A DNA stretch of 8,995 bases from Methanobacteriota archaeon (GTDB lineage: Archaea; Thermoplasmatota; Poseidoniia; Poseidoniales; Thalassarchaeaceae). The position numbers and the translations under genes were made by a program. Each line of letters starts with the position of its first letter. Position 1 is the first letter of the stretch. Below the pieces are notes generated by a model that was not told the DNA's origin, did not search any database, and was given only the letters and a program-made list of their open reading frames with translations. Location of the stretch: the NCBI GenBank assembly GCA_002697105.1, contig NZTS01000021.1:22655-31649 (forward strand), in the 5' to 3' direction. Shown here one piece after another: positions 1 to 5,913 of the stretch.

Positions 1-237
1 AAAGAGACAAGCAACATTGTAATTCGTCTTTTCCGATTCTTCATCTTCATGATGAAGTTACAGCGAACTAGAAAGACAGTTGATCTTGATCCTGAAGATT
101 GCTTCTATGGAATTCGTCGGCCGATGGATGTCTACGCGTTAGTAAATGAATTACGTACTCGTCCTGGAGCGCCTCAAGATGGCGAAATAGCATCTGAAGA
201 AAATAGTGAAGATAGTGCAAATAATTCAGAAATTTAG
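1..237 (+). CDS. 3' end of an unrecognised protein gene (5' end outside window)
   Basis: The frame is open from base 1 to the TAG stop at 235-237, giving at least 78 residues. The first in-window ATGs (49 and 52) follow a pyrimidine-rich stretch with no ribosome binding site, so I read this as the C-terminal part of a longer protein rather than a 62-residue gene. The visible part has a basic, Phe/Ile-rich segment (about IVIRLFRFFIF), then KLQRTRKTVDLDPED, a YGIRRPMDVYALVNELRTR helix-like segment and a Ser/Glu/Asn-rich acidic tail that looks disordered. I do not recognise the family. A weak hairpin follows the stop. If the true start were 49, it would be a small basic protein with an acidic tail. 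Confidence 0.6.
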   Translation, partial: KETSNIVIRLFRFFIFMMKLQRTRKTVDLDPEDCFYGIRRPMDVYALVNELRTRPGAPQDGEIASEENSEDSANNSEI

Positions 238-307
238 TTAGTTGAGAAATCTCAATTCTTCCGCACCGTTGATGAACTACCGGTGCTGAGGACCCTCTGG
301 TGGTCAC
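238..307 (+). promoter_or_regulatory. Structured leader upstream of the TPR-like gene
   Basis: This 70-bp gap is visibly richer in G and C than its surroundings. It holds a second inverted repeat, GCACCG (263-268) and CGGTGC (281-286) with a 12-nt loop, and a smaller one, GACC (291-294) and GGTC (302-305). The latter overlaps GGTGGT (299-304), the only Shine-Dalgarno-like stretch before the ATG at 308, so folding could affect ribosome access. I see no convincing TATA box here. Confidence 0.3.
242..260 (+). terminator. Possible hairpin terminator after first gene
   Basis: A 5-bp stem, TTGAG (242-246) and CTCAA (251-255), encloses an AAAT loop and is followed by the T-rich TTCTT. It lies 4 nt after the stop codon of the first gene. 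The stem is short, and archaeal termination usually relies on T-tracts rather than hairpins, so this is only a candidate. Confidence 0.25.
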
Positions 308-853
308 ATGGTAGATGAGGAATTATCAGTTAAAGCGGCGCAATGTATTATGAGTGGAGATTACATGGGTGCGATGGAAAATTTTGAGGCAATAATCGAT
401 GCACATGGAGATAGTCCAGTAGGTTATCATGGTTGGGCTGAGGCAGCACTTTTCGAGATACAAGCAAATGGAAATTTCGATGAAAAAGGAAATGAGAGAA
501 TCAACGAAGGACAAGTTGCCGCATATTTTCAAAAGGCAGCTAAAATGGATCCAGAGAGCACTGAATATCAAGCCGCATTAGCAAATGCTTTGATTGAATT
601 TGATAGAATTCCTAAAGCAATTAGGGAACTGAAAAAACTCAAGGAATTAGGTGATTCTTCTGATGATTTCGATGTAACTGCAGATTTATTTCAAGCTGCG
701 AAAATGTTGATTGATAATATTGATTTCAAGACAAACTTCGATAGGAGTGAAGCCTTTGCTAAGCAGTTTATACCTGTTGCTGTAGAATTTGCTTTTCTTG
801 GCATGGGTTTCGCATCCACTGAAGAAGCCATAGAATATCTCGCACTCGAATAA
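308..853 (+). CDS. TPR-like repeat protein, 181 aa
   Basis: This is a soluble, acidic, all-helical-looking protein. Residues about 7-32 read like a TPR helix pair (AAQCIMSGDYMGAMENFEAI), followed by a second unit around 37-53. A further TPR-like pair lies at about 69-115, with the typical AAYFQKAAKMDPESTEYQAA and LIEFDRIPKAIRELKKL patterns. The C-terminal third (about 120-181) is helical and contains no motif I know. There is no signal peptide or membrane segment. It probably acts as a protein-interaction scaffold. The ATG at 308 has GGTGG upstream, and the stop lies 12 nt before truA, so the two genes probably share a transcript. The TPR call rests on helix spacing and the A/Y/DP pattern; the partner is unknown. 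Confidence 0.75.
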   Translation: MVDEELSVKAAQCIMSGDYMGAMENFEAIIDAHGDSPVGYHGWAEAALFEIQANGNFDEKGNERINEGQVAAYFQKAAKMDPESTEYQAALANALIEFDRIPKAIRELKKLKELGDSSDDFDVTADLFQAAKMLIDNIDFKTNFDRSEAFAKQFIPVAVEFAFLGMGFASTEEAIEYLALE

Positions 854-854
854 T

Positions 855-862
855 GAGGGTGA
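855..862 (+). promoter_or_regulatory. Ribosome binding site for truA
   Basis: GAGGGTGA lies 3 nt before the ATG at 866 and closely matches the archaeal anti-Shine-Dalgarno complement GGAGGTGA. It fixes the truA start and shows that internal genes in an operon use Shine-Dalgarno pairing in this organism. Confidence 0.7.
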
Positions 863-865
863 AAT

Positions 866-1807
866 ATGACTGAGGCTGGAGAAGCTGAAGTCATTGAAAC
901 ACAAAGATTAGTGTTATGTTTTGGTTATCTTGGAGATAAATTCCACGGTTCTCAACTTCAGCCCGATGTCCGTACAGTTCAAGGAGAGTTGGAAAAAGCA
1001 TTGAAGAAACTTGAATGGCTTGATTCAGATGCTCACATATGGATTTCATCTCGAACAGATGCAGGTGTACATGTTAGAATGAATCTTGGTTCATTTGATA
1101 TGCCTGCTTCACGTTGGTCCAGTATAGGAGAAAATAATTTATTGAGAGCCGTAAATGATCGATTGCCTGATGATGTATTTGTTTGGGGTGCATATGCTGT
1201 ATCCGATGACGTCATCGTAAGATTAGCAAGACGTCGAGTGTACTTGTATCGTCTCCAAGCCTTACCTGGTTGGCCGTTAGATGTGTCTCCTGAACGAGTA
1301 TCTCGTTGGTGTAGAGTATTCGAAGGAGGCCATGATTTCACTAATTTTTGCAGGGTTGAAGAAGATAGAACAACTGTTCGCACAATTCACAGTTGTACTC
1401 CATGGGTAGACTTTTCTGGAAGAGTAATAGGTTTTCGAATTGAAGCCGAATCGTTTCTTTGGAATCAAGTTCGCCGTATTGCTGCTGCGCTACACGGTCT
1501 TGCTACAGAAAGAATTGAATTATCCGATGTTATTCGTGCCCTTCATCGGCCTAATGAATCGATTGATTTCGGCCGTTCTTCTTCCGATTGGTTGATTTTA
1601 TGGACAATAAATCATCCTTCATTACCCAGTCTTGATTTGATGCCAATTGAAGCTATTCAAGCTTGGTCAAATCCTCCTTCGAGTCGGGAAGAAAGAATCC
1701 ATGAGCGTTGGCAAGAAATTGCTCGTAGAGAAATTGATTTGCTACTTCAAAGAGGATGGATTTTAGAGATGACTTCAGCCGATAATAAGATCAAGATGGA
1801 CGACTGA
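866..1807 (+). CDS. truA: tRNA pseudouridine synthase A (TruA), 313 aa
   Basis: TruA converts uridines 38-40 in the tRNA anticodon stem-loop to pseudouridine. The N-terminal half shows the family pattern GYLGDKFHGSQLQPDVRTVQ (residues 20-39) and then the catalytic motif SSRTDAGVHV (61-70), with D65 as the predicted nucleophile. R119 and Y126 in the RLARRRVYLYR stretch match the conserved R...Y region next to the active site. The second domain carries FEGGHDFTNFC (152-162), a T-V-R-T segment (170-173) and FLWNQVRRIAAALHGL (197-212), the counterpart of the FL..MVR helix. It is somewhat longer than many archaeal TruA proteins, with an extra helical tail after about residue 255. It lies 12 nt downstream of the TPR-like gene with a good ribosome site. 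Its last 33 bp overlap the convergent ribK gene. Confidence 0.95.
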   Translation: MTEAGEAEVIETQRLVLCFGYLGDKFHGSQLQPDVRTVQGELEKALKKLEWLDSDAHIWISSRTDAGVHVRMNLGSFDMPASRWSSIGENNLLRAVNDRLPDDVFVWGAYAVSDDVIVRLARRRVYLYRLQALPGWPLDVSPERVSRWCRVFEGGHDFTNFCRVEEDRTTVRTIHSCTPWVDFSGRVIGFRIEAESFLWNQVRRIAAALHGLATERIELSDVIRALHRPNESIDFGRSSSDWLILWTINHPSLPSLDLMPIEAIQAWSNPPSSREERIHERWQEIARREIDLLLQRGWILEMTSADNKIKMDD

Positions 1808-2251
1808 TCCATCTTTAAGATCTAGCGATTCTCTTAGAAAAACATCTGCTATTACTTCTATTACCTCAACATGACGGGTAAGGTCGGGAATTAATATTGC
1901 ACAAGAGATATTTATTGATTCTGATGCACTAATTTTTGCTAAATATGCGGTTGCTCCACCAAATGATCTACCCTCTCTGAGGAATCCTCTAATTCTTACG
2001 GATTCAATAGTTGATGTATCAATTTTAGATACTTTATTGATGAATTCATCATCTAAATCTAATGTATCAATTCCTGCCTTTTGTCTCAAAGCAATATAAT
2101 TGCTTAAGTCATCATTCTCTACTTGAACATTCAAAGTTCCTGGCCAAGCAGTTGCTCCAAGAATTTTACGAAATTGGTCTTGGTAATGCGATTGAGACAT
2201 AAAAACGGATGCTCTCCCAAGCCCACTACTGACCTTCCCTGATAGGCGCAT
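1775..2251 (-). CDS. ribK: CTP-dependent riboflavin kinase (DUF120), 158 aa
   Basis: RibK phosphorylates riboflavin to FMN and, unlike bacterial and eukaryotic kinases, uses CTP as donor. The archaeal-type signatures are in order: GKVSSGLGRAS (5-15) for the nucleotide-binding loop, FRKILGATAWPGTLNV (27-42) with the family's PGTLN motif, IRGFLREGRSFGGATAYLAKI (87-107), IPDLTRH (121-127) in place of the usual P.RT.H, and LKDGSVV (145-151). Length is normal for the stand-alone form, with no N-terminal HTH domain. The start at 2251 is required because the glycine-rich loop begins at residue 5; no Shine-Dalgarno is visible, so the transcript may be leaderless. It lies 44 nt after the PqqB-like gene on the same strand, and its 3' end overlaps truA by 33 bp. 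Confidence 0.94.
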   Translation of the reverse strand: MRLSGKVSSGLGRASVFMSQSHYQDQFRKILGATAWPGTLNVQVENDDLSNYIALRQKAGIDTLDLDDEFINKVSKIDTSTIESVRIRGFLREGRSFGGATAYLAKISASESINISCAILIPDLTRHVEVIEVIADVFLRESLDLKDGSVVHLDLIIG

Positions 2252-2295
2252 ATATTACTTACAAAAGTTACAACATTTAGTATTCCGTTTTTTGA
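2252..2295 (-). promoter_or_regulatory. Possible ribK promoter in 44-nt gap
   Basis: Read on the minus strand, the gap contains CGGAATACTAAATG, a possible BRE plus TATA element. Its AT-rich core is about 26-30 nt upstream of the ribK ATG, which is where it should be for a leaderless transcript. No ribosome site precedes the ATG, which fits. Read-through from the PqqB-like gene is equally possible. Confidence 0.25.
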
Positions 2296-3150
2296 TTAAA
2301 GTAAAAATTGCTGCCCTTCAATTGGGATTTTACAGCCTGAGTCTAGTAACTGTTTGATTTCATCAGATTTTGGTATTAGCAAAGGATTTGTATGGTTGAA
2401 ATGAAAGAAAAAGACTTCTAATTCTTTTCCATTTAGATTTCCTAATCGTTCTAATGAATCCACTACGGGTGGATGAGGAACATCATTTTGTCTAGATAAT
2501 TCATTTTTTGACCAAAATGTGCCATCCAGAAAAACAATTTCTACGCCTAAGAACTCAAACCAATCAATCACACTATCTTGACTCACGAAGTCCAATGTTT
2601 CTTCCCAAGAATCGTGATCGGGAAGATATAGTACTGATTTTTCGGGCCCTTTAACCACGAATGCATGAGTATCAGTTAATTCGTCTCTATGAGGAATCTG
2701 TATTGGGGTAATTACAAGGTATTCCGAAATTTGAATTGAGTCGTTACTATTAAATTGTGAAGGAATTAAAATATTATTTTCAATTAATTCATTCCATTTA
2801 GGTGTAGATCGAATTAGTTCTATCATCGATTTACTAGCATGAAGTTTGACATTATTTGCGTTCATTACTTCCTTACCAAACAATCCTATTCCGTCTATAT
2901 GCCCTACATGTCCATGTGTTAACCAGATATCTGTTACCTGTCTATCTCCGACTTTCCGTAACTGTCTATCTAGATTTCTAGTTACATCAATTAGATGTAA
3001 CTGTTTTTCATCAATGATTGCTAATGAACTAGGGGAGAGTACTATCTGGTTATCCCAATGAAATTGGCAGGTGTCGCAAAAACAACCAGGATGAGGGACA
3101 CCTCCGTCTTGGGCTATCCCCAATATCATCGCCCTTATGTCGTGGCGCAT
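2296..3150 (-). CDS. PqqB-like metallo-beta-lactamase-fold protein, 284 aa
   Basis: The whole length follows the PqqB branch of the MBL superfamily. LGIAQDGGVPHPGCFCDTC (10-28) contains the C-x-C-x2-C metal site of that branch (C23, C25, C28). SSLAI (41-45) and LIDVTRNLDRQL (53-64) follow, then the metal motif LTHGHVGHIDG (77-87), in which the usual Asp of HxHxDH is Gly, as in PqqB. IPHRD (152-156), LYLPDHDSW (174-182), LDGTFW (208-213), VPHPPV (224-229) and the late FHFNHTNPLL (249-258) complete the pattern. PqqB acts in synthesis of the redox cofactor PQQ, but no pqqA, pqqC, pqqD or pqqE lies nearby, so the substrate here is open; PhnP-like phosphodiesterase chemistry is an alternative. The ATG at 3150 has GAGGGGGA about 4 nt upstream on the minus strand. 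It is divergent from the KBL-type gene. Confidence 0.85.
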   Translation of the reverse strand: MRHDIRAMILGIAQDGGVPHPGCFCDTCQFHWDNQIVLSPSSLAIIDEKQLHLIDVTRNLDRQLRKVGDRQVTDIWLTHGHVGHIDGIGLFGKEVMNANNVKLHASKSMIELIRSTPKWNELIENNILIPSQFNSNDSIQISEYLVITPIQIPHRDELTDTHAFVVKGPEKSVLYLPDHDSWEETLDFVSQDSVIDWFEFLGVEIVFLDGTFWSKNELSRQNDVPHPPVVDSLERLGNLNGKELEVFFFHFNHTNPLLIPKSDEIKQLLDSGCKIPIEGQQFLL

Positions 3151-3226
3151 AAGTCCCCCTCTACACCCTTTCGTTTCAACTCAGCGATGAACGGAACCAT
3201 CATGTTTGATATGATTATCCCAGTCC
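3151..3226. promoter_or_regulatory. Divergent intergenic region, pqqB-like / kbl-like
   Basis: This 76-bp gap must hold the starts of both flanking transcripts. The minus side carries a purine-rich ribosome site (GAGGGGGA on the minus strand, about 3154-3161). The plus side has no Shine-Dalgarno before the ATG at 3227, suggesting a leaderless kbl-like mRNA. An AT-rich patch (TTTGATATGATTAT, 3204-3217) is the only TATA-like candidate, but it is too close to the ATG to place with confidence. Confidence 0.35.
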
Positions 3227-4405
3227 ATGGCTAAGGACCTTCCCTGGATGGGTGAGCGATATTCGGAACTAGAAAAGTTAGGTTTGAATTGGGATCCTCC
3301 CATACTAGAATCTGCTAATTCACCAAAGGTATCTATTGACGGAAAAGAGACTATTATGCTGTCTGCAAATAATTACCTCAATCTTTCAACTCACCCTAAA
3401 GTGGTTAATGCAACAATAGAAGCCACTAGGTTATACGGTGCAGGAAGCGGTTCAGTTAGGGCGATTGCAGGTACCATGGATATTCATTTGGAAGCTGAAA
3501 GGGTTGCGGCTGAATTCAAGGGTGTGGAAGCGGCGTTGATATATTCTTCAGGTTATGCTGTAAATGTTGGATTAATTCCTACTTTAGTCAATGGTAAAGA
3601 TGACATTATCATTTCTGATGAGTTAAATCATGGTTCAATCATAGATGGAGTTAGGTTGACAAAAGCTCAGAGAGCGGTATATCCTCATAACGATGTGGGG
3701 GCTTTAGAACAAGTTTTGAAAGATAATCAAGATGCTGACCGAAAGTTAGTCATCACAGATGGTGTTTTTAGTATGGACGGAGACATTGCTCCACTAGACG
3801 AAATTGTAAACGTAGCAGAAGAATATGACGCAATGATTTTTGTTGATGATTGCCATGGAGAAGGAGTCTTAGGCGATGGTAGAGGAATTGTAGCACATTT
3901 TGGTCTCCAGGGACGTGTTGATTTCGAGGGGGGTTCTTACTCAAAGGCAATGGGAGTACAAGGAGGAATAGTAGCAGGGACAGAACAAATGCGTCTTCAT
4001 GCCTTAAATCATAGTCGTTCATGGTTACTTTCTGGAAGTCAACCGCCAGGAGTTGCGGCCGCCCAGAAAGCTGCTGTGGAGGTTATCATGGACGAACCAG
4101 AACATGTTCAGAGATTGTGGGATAATACTCATTACTTCCGTAATGAACTTCAGTCATTAGGATTTGACACGGGTGTTTCGACTACCCCAATCATTCCAAT
4201 AATGTGTGGAGAATCGTCAATGGCAAAGCGTCTCTCGTCTGAAATGCGGAATTCAGGTGTTATGGTTGGCGCCATAGTTTTCCCTATGGTGGCAAGAGAT
4301 AAGGCTCGGGTTCGAACCCAAATGTCTGCAGGATTAACTCGTGAAAATTTAGATCAGGTACTTGGCGCATTTGAAAAAGCGGGCAAATCAATTGGTTTAA
4401 TTTGA
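3227..4405 (+). CDS. kbl: Glycine C-acetyltransferase (KBL) / alpha-oxoamine synthase family PLP enzyme, 392 aa
   Basis: This is a fold-type I PLP enzyme that condenses an amino acid with an acyl-CoA. The closest fit is 2-amino-3-ketobutyrate CoA ligase, which joins glycine and acetyl-CoA in threonine breakdown; the 8-amino-7-oxononanoate (biotin) reaction is the main alternative. Motifs in order: LSANNYLNLSTHP (45-57), YGAGSGSVRAIAGT (70-83), DELNHGSIIDGVR (131-143) with H135 stacking on PLP, ITDGVFSMDGDIAPLDEIV (176-194), FVDDCHGEGVLG (205-216) with D207 and H210, and SYSKAMGVQGG (237-247) with K240 as the Schiff-base lysine. GSVRAIAGT and FSMDGDIAPLD are typical of the broad-specificity Thermus-type enzymes. 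Length is normal. No threonine dehydrogenase or bio genes are adjacent, so substrate choice is unsettled. No ribosome site precedes the ATG; M8 (3248) is an alternative start. The stop directly abuts the convergent gene. Confidence 0.88.
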   Translation: MAKDLPWMGERYSELEKLGLNWDPPILESANSPKVSIDGKETIMLSANNYLNLSTHPKVVNATIEATRLYGAGSGSVRAIAGTMDIHLEAERVAAEFKGVEAALIYSSGYAVNVGLIPTLVNGKDDIIISDELNHGSIIDGVRLTKAQRAVYPHNDVGALEQVLKDNQDADRKLVITDGVFSMDGDIAPLDEIVNVAEEYDAMIFVDDCHGEGVLGDGRGIVAHFGLQGRVDFEGGSYSKAMGVQGGIVAGTEQMRLHALNHSRSWLLSGSQPPGVAAAQKAAVEVIMDEPEHVQRLWDNTHYFRNELQSLGFDTGVSTTPIIPIMCGESSMAKRLSSEMRNSGVMVGAIVFPMVARDKARVRTQMSAGLTRENLDQVLGAFEKAGKSIGLI

Positions 4406-5053
4406 TTATTCTTCACTAATCTCATCTATTGCATCTAACATGTCTTGGTCTTCTAACTCACTCTTTTTTCCAACTTCAATGGGGCCTTCCATGGGTGCCA
4501 AACCCCTAGCCATCCTATCCAGCATCCTCCATCTAGGGGCATATGAAAGGTGAACATAAAGTGGTCCAGGAGCAAGCATCAACACCCAACCTAGTTGTTC
4601 TGGGATACCTAAAGAAGGTTCTAGAATTGATGCAGTGAAAAGGATTAATCCGATAAATGGTATTGGAAAAATGAATTTTCTTCTTCTGTCCAATCTAAGA
4701 GGAACACGTTTTGTGATTGCAAGAATGATTGCACTAAATCCTCCAAGTATTCCACAAATTAGGACAATTGTTAGAGCAGTAATTGCCCAAGTACTTATCG
4801 AATTACCATATGACTCTCCAATTGATGTTTGATCAATTATAGTAGGCCCCAGTAAGGCTAGAGAGACAAGTAGCCCGTAAAATGCACCAACAAATGTAGG
4901 ATGAGAGAGTGTTAATGGCCAACGAAGGAAGAATTGACTTAGCGTTCCACCTTCAAACATCTCTCGATGTTCGTCAGGTAGAGCTGAAATCCTCTCGCGC
5001 CACTCTTCCATAACCTTAGATTTGTACTTCCACCCTATGACCGTTGCCATCAT
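4406..5053 (-). CDS. Uncharacterised four-helix membrane protein, 215 aa
   Basis: I do not recognise a family. About 50 soluble N-terminal residues (with a charged EEWRERISALPDEHREMF stretch) are followed by hydrophobic segments at about 53-73, 88-113, 127-144 and 152-170, then a polar, acidic C-terminal tail. The strongly basic loop between segments 2 and 3 (KRVPLRLDRRRK, 115-126) predicts that it and both termini are cytoplasmic. The start codon shares an ATGA with the stop of the upstream membrane gene, so the two are translationally coupled and probably form a complex. The first codons read ATG ATG; the second Met is an equal candidate. The stop codon directly abuts that of the convergent kbl-like gene. 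Confidence 0.75.
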   Translation of the reverse strand: MMATVIGWKYKSKVMEEWRERISALPDEHREMFEGGTLSQFFLRWPLTLSHPTFVGAFYGLLVSLALLGPTIIDQTSIGESYGNSISTWAITALTIVLICGILGGFSAIILAITKRVPLRLDRRRKFIFPIPFIGLILFTASILEPSLGIPEQLGWVLMLAPGPLYVHLSYAPRWRMLDRMARGLAPMEGPIEVGKKSELEDQDMLDAIDEISEE

Positions 5054-5739
5054 TCTTCTGAATCATGTGCTGAATATACGGAATTCCTAGATTTTCCGAG
5101 AATCTCTCTAGCGCGTCCCATTTGTCCAAATTCAATCTCTACTTGTCCAGGGCTTGTATCCAACCATTCCCTTTCCAGAAATCCTTCCGCCGAATTTTCT
5201 CTTAAACGTGCATCTACGAGGGTTGGGTCTTGTTCAAACTCTTGAGCCCTAGAGAGAATTAGTGCTTGATTGATGTAAATCTCCATATTTAACGCATCAT
5301 TATGCCGAATTTCTGGCCCCAAATTTAGTAGTATTTCTTCCTCATCATCTCTAATTGTCCATCCTTCAGTAATTACATTTTCATGTATGGATATGTTCGC
5401 AGAGTATGGTAAAGAAATCCATTGGCCTATGACATTCATAACTCTAGTTTTTGTGCTTTCGCCTTCATCTGCTGGATGCCACGGGTGTCCATCATCAACA
5501 CCTATAACTTGCAATGCTTTACGAAGCGATCTAATTTCTATCTGTTGTTTGAAAACGAGTATCGTGGGGATAAAAGATAGAATAATGATTAGTGTGCCAA
5601 TAATTTGGGAATATTGAAGAAAGGCAAAGCCAGAAAATACTGATAAAAATGCTACAATTATGGTTGGAACAGAATGAAAATCTCCTAAAATTTCGTCTCG
5701 AACCTCTTCAATGTCCCACAAGGATAATGTATTTTGCAT
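5050..5739 (-). CDS. Uncharacterised membrane-anchored protein, about 229 aa
   Basis: I do not recognise a family. A short N-terminal region is followed by two hydrophobic segments (about residues 25-43 and 47-65, counted from the ATG at 5745) with a four-residue turn, forming a membrane hairpin. A basic stretch (KQQIEIRSLRK, 66-76) then leads into a soluble domain of about 155 residues that is predicted to be cytoplasmic and ends in a polar tail. I chose the ATG at 5739 because GAGGA (minus strand, 5750-5746) lies 6 nt before it; the ATG at 5745 touches that site directly. It overlaps the downstream four-helix membrane gene by ATGA. It is divergent from the DUF835/DnaA-like pair, so a shared role or control is possible but not shown. 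Confidence 0.72.
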   Translation of the reverse strand: MQNTLSLWDIEEVRDEILGDFHSVPTIIVAFLSVFSGFAFLQYSQIIGTLIIILSFIPTILVFKQQIEIRSLRKALQVIGVDDGHPWHPADEGESTKTRVMNVIGQWISLPYSANISIHENVITEGWTIRDDEEEILLNLGPEIRHNDALNMEIYINQALILSRAQEFEQDPTLVDARLRENSAEGFLEREWLDTSPGQVEIEFGQMGRAREILGKSRNSVYSAHDSEE

Positions 5740-5758
5740 AACCATTCCTCTAGTATTT

Positions 5759-5769
5759 TTTTGATTGAT
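5759..5769 (+). repeat. 11-bp direct repeat, copy 1 (TTTTGATTGAT)
   Basis: The sequence is identical to copy 2 at 5804-5814, 45 bp further on. This copy sits just upstream of the minus-strand membrane gene, next to its ribosome site, and so could overlap that gene's promoter or leader. Confidence 0.5.
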
Positions 5770-5803
5770 AGTTCAACATTGGCCACCAAATGGTTGTTCA
5801 CTA

Positions 5804-5814
5804 TTTTGATTGAT
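5804..5814 (+). repeat. 11-bp direct repeat, copy 2 (TTTTGATTGAT)
   Basis: This is the second exact copy. It lies upstream of the plus-strand TATA candidate, in a position suitable for an activator or for sharing a dimeric regulator with copy 1. The sequence is AT-rich, so chance recurrence is possible. Confidence 0.5.
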
Positions 5815-5913
5815 TTAGCCTAAGCGCTTGAACCTTCTTTGAATATTCTTCATTTTTCAATAAATAAGGTTCAGGAGTATGAATTTAGGAGGGGGGTTCA
5901 AGAAGGGTTGAGG

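Larger units (their letters stand above)
5740..5913. promoter_or_regulatory. Divergent control region with 11-bp direct repeat
   Basis: This region separates the membrane-protein pair (minus) from the DUF835/DnaA-like pair (plus). TTTTGATTGAT occurs twice in direct orientation (5759-5769 and 5804-5814), 45 bp apart. Between the copies lies an imperfect dyad, AACATTGG and CCAAATGGTT (about 5775-5795), flanked by GTTCA on both sides. An 8-bp palindrome, AAGCGCTT, is at 5822-5829. AATAAATAA (5859-5867) is the best TATA candidate for the plus-strand genes. The repeats could bind a shared regulator of both transcripts. Confidence 0.4.

Noticed and set aside
68..307. Minus-strand open frame of 79 codons across the first gene and the following gap
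   Set aside because: It has no recognisable protein pattern, is antisense to a better frame, and its start sits among the inverted repeats before the TPR-like gene.
1033..1383. Minus-strand open frame of 116 codons inside truA
   Set aside because: It is antisense to the most conserved part of truA, including the catalytic Asp motif. It is a by-product of codon usage.
3215..3223. TTATCCCAG here and TTATCCCAA at 3050-3058, similar to the bacterial DnaA box
   Set aside because: Neither ends in CACA as in TTWTNCACA. There are only two scattered copies, one in a coding region, with no AT-rich unwinding element or cluster to suggest an origin.
4308..4319. Perfect GGGTTCGAACCC, resembling a tRNA T arm or an attachment-site core
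   Set aside because: It lies inside the conserved kbl-like coding sequence, encoding the KARVRTQ stretch. No acceptor, D or anticodon arm surrounds it.
5879..5911. Ten-codon frame (MNLGGGFKKG) with AGGAG just upstream, overlapping the DUF835 start region
   Set aside because: It is too short to support, and the AGGAG-to-ATG spacing is only 1 nt. It could be a leader peptide, but nothing else points to that.
5839..5913. Upstream TTG start extending the DUF835 protein by 25 residues
   Set aside because: There is no ribosome site before this TTG, the candidate TATA box (5859-5867) lies downstream of it, and the extra residues look like translated leader rather than domain sequence.
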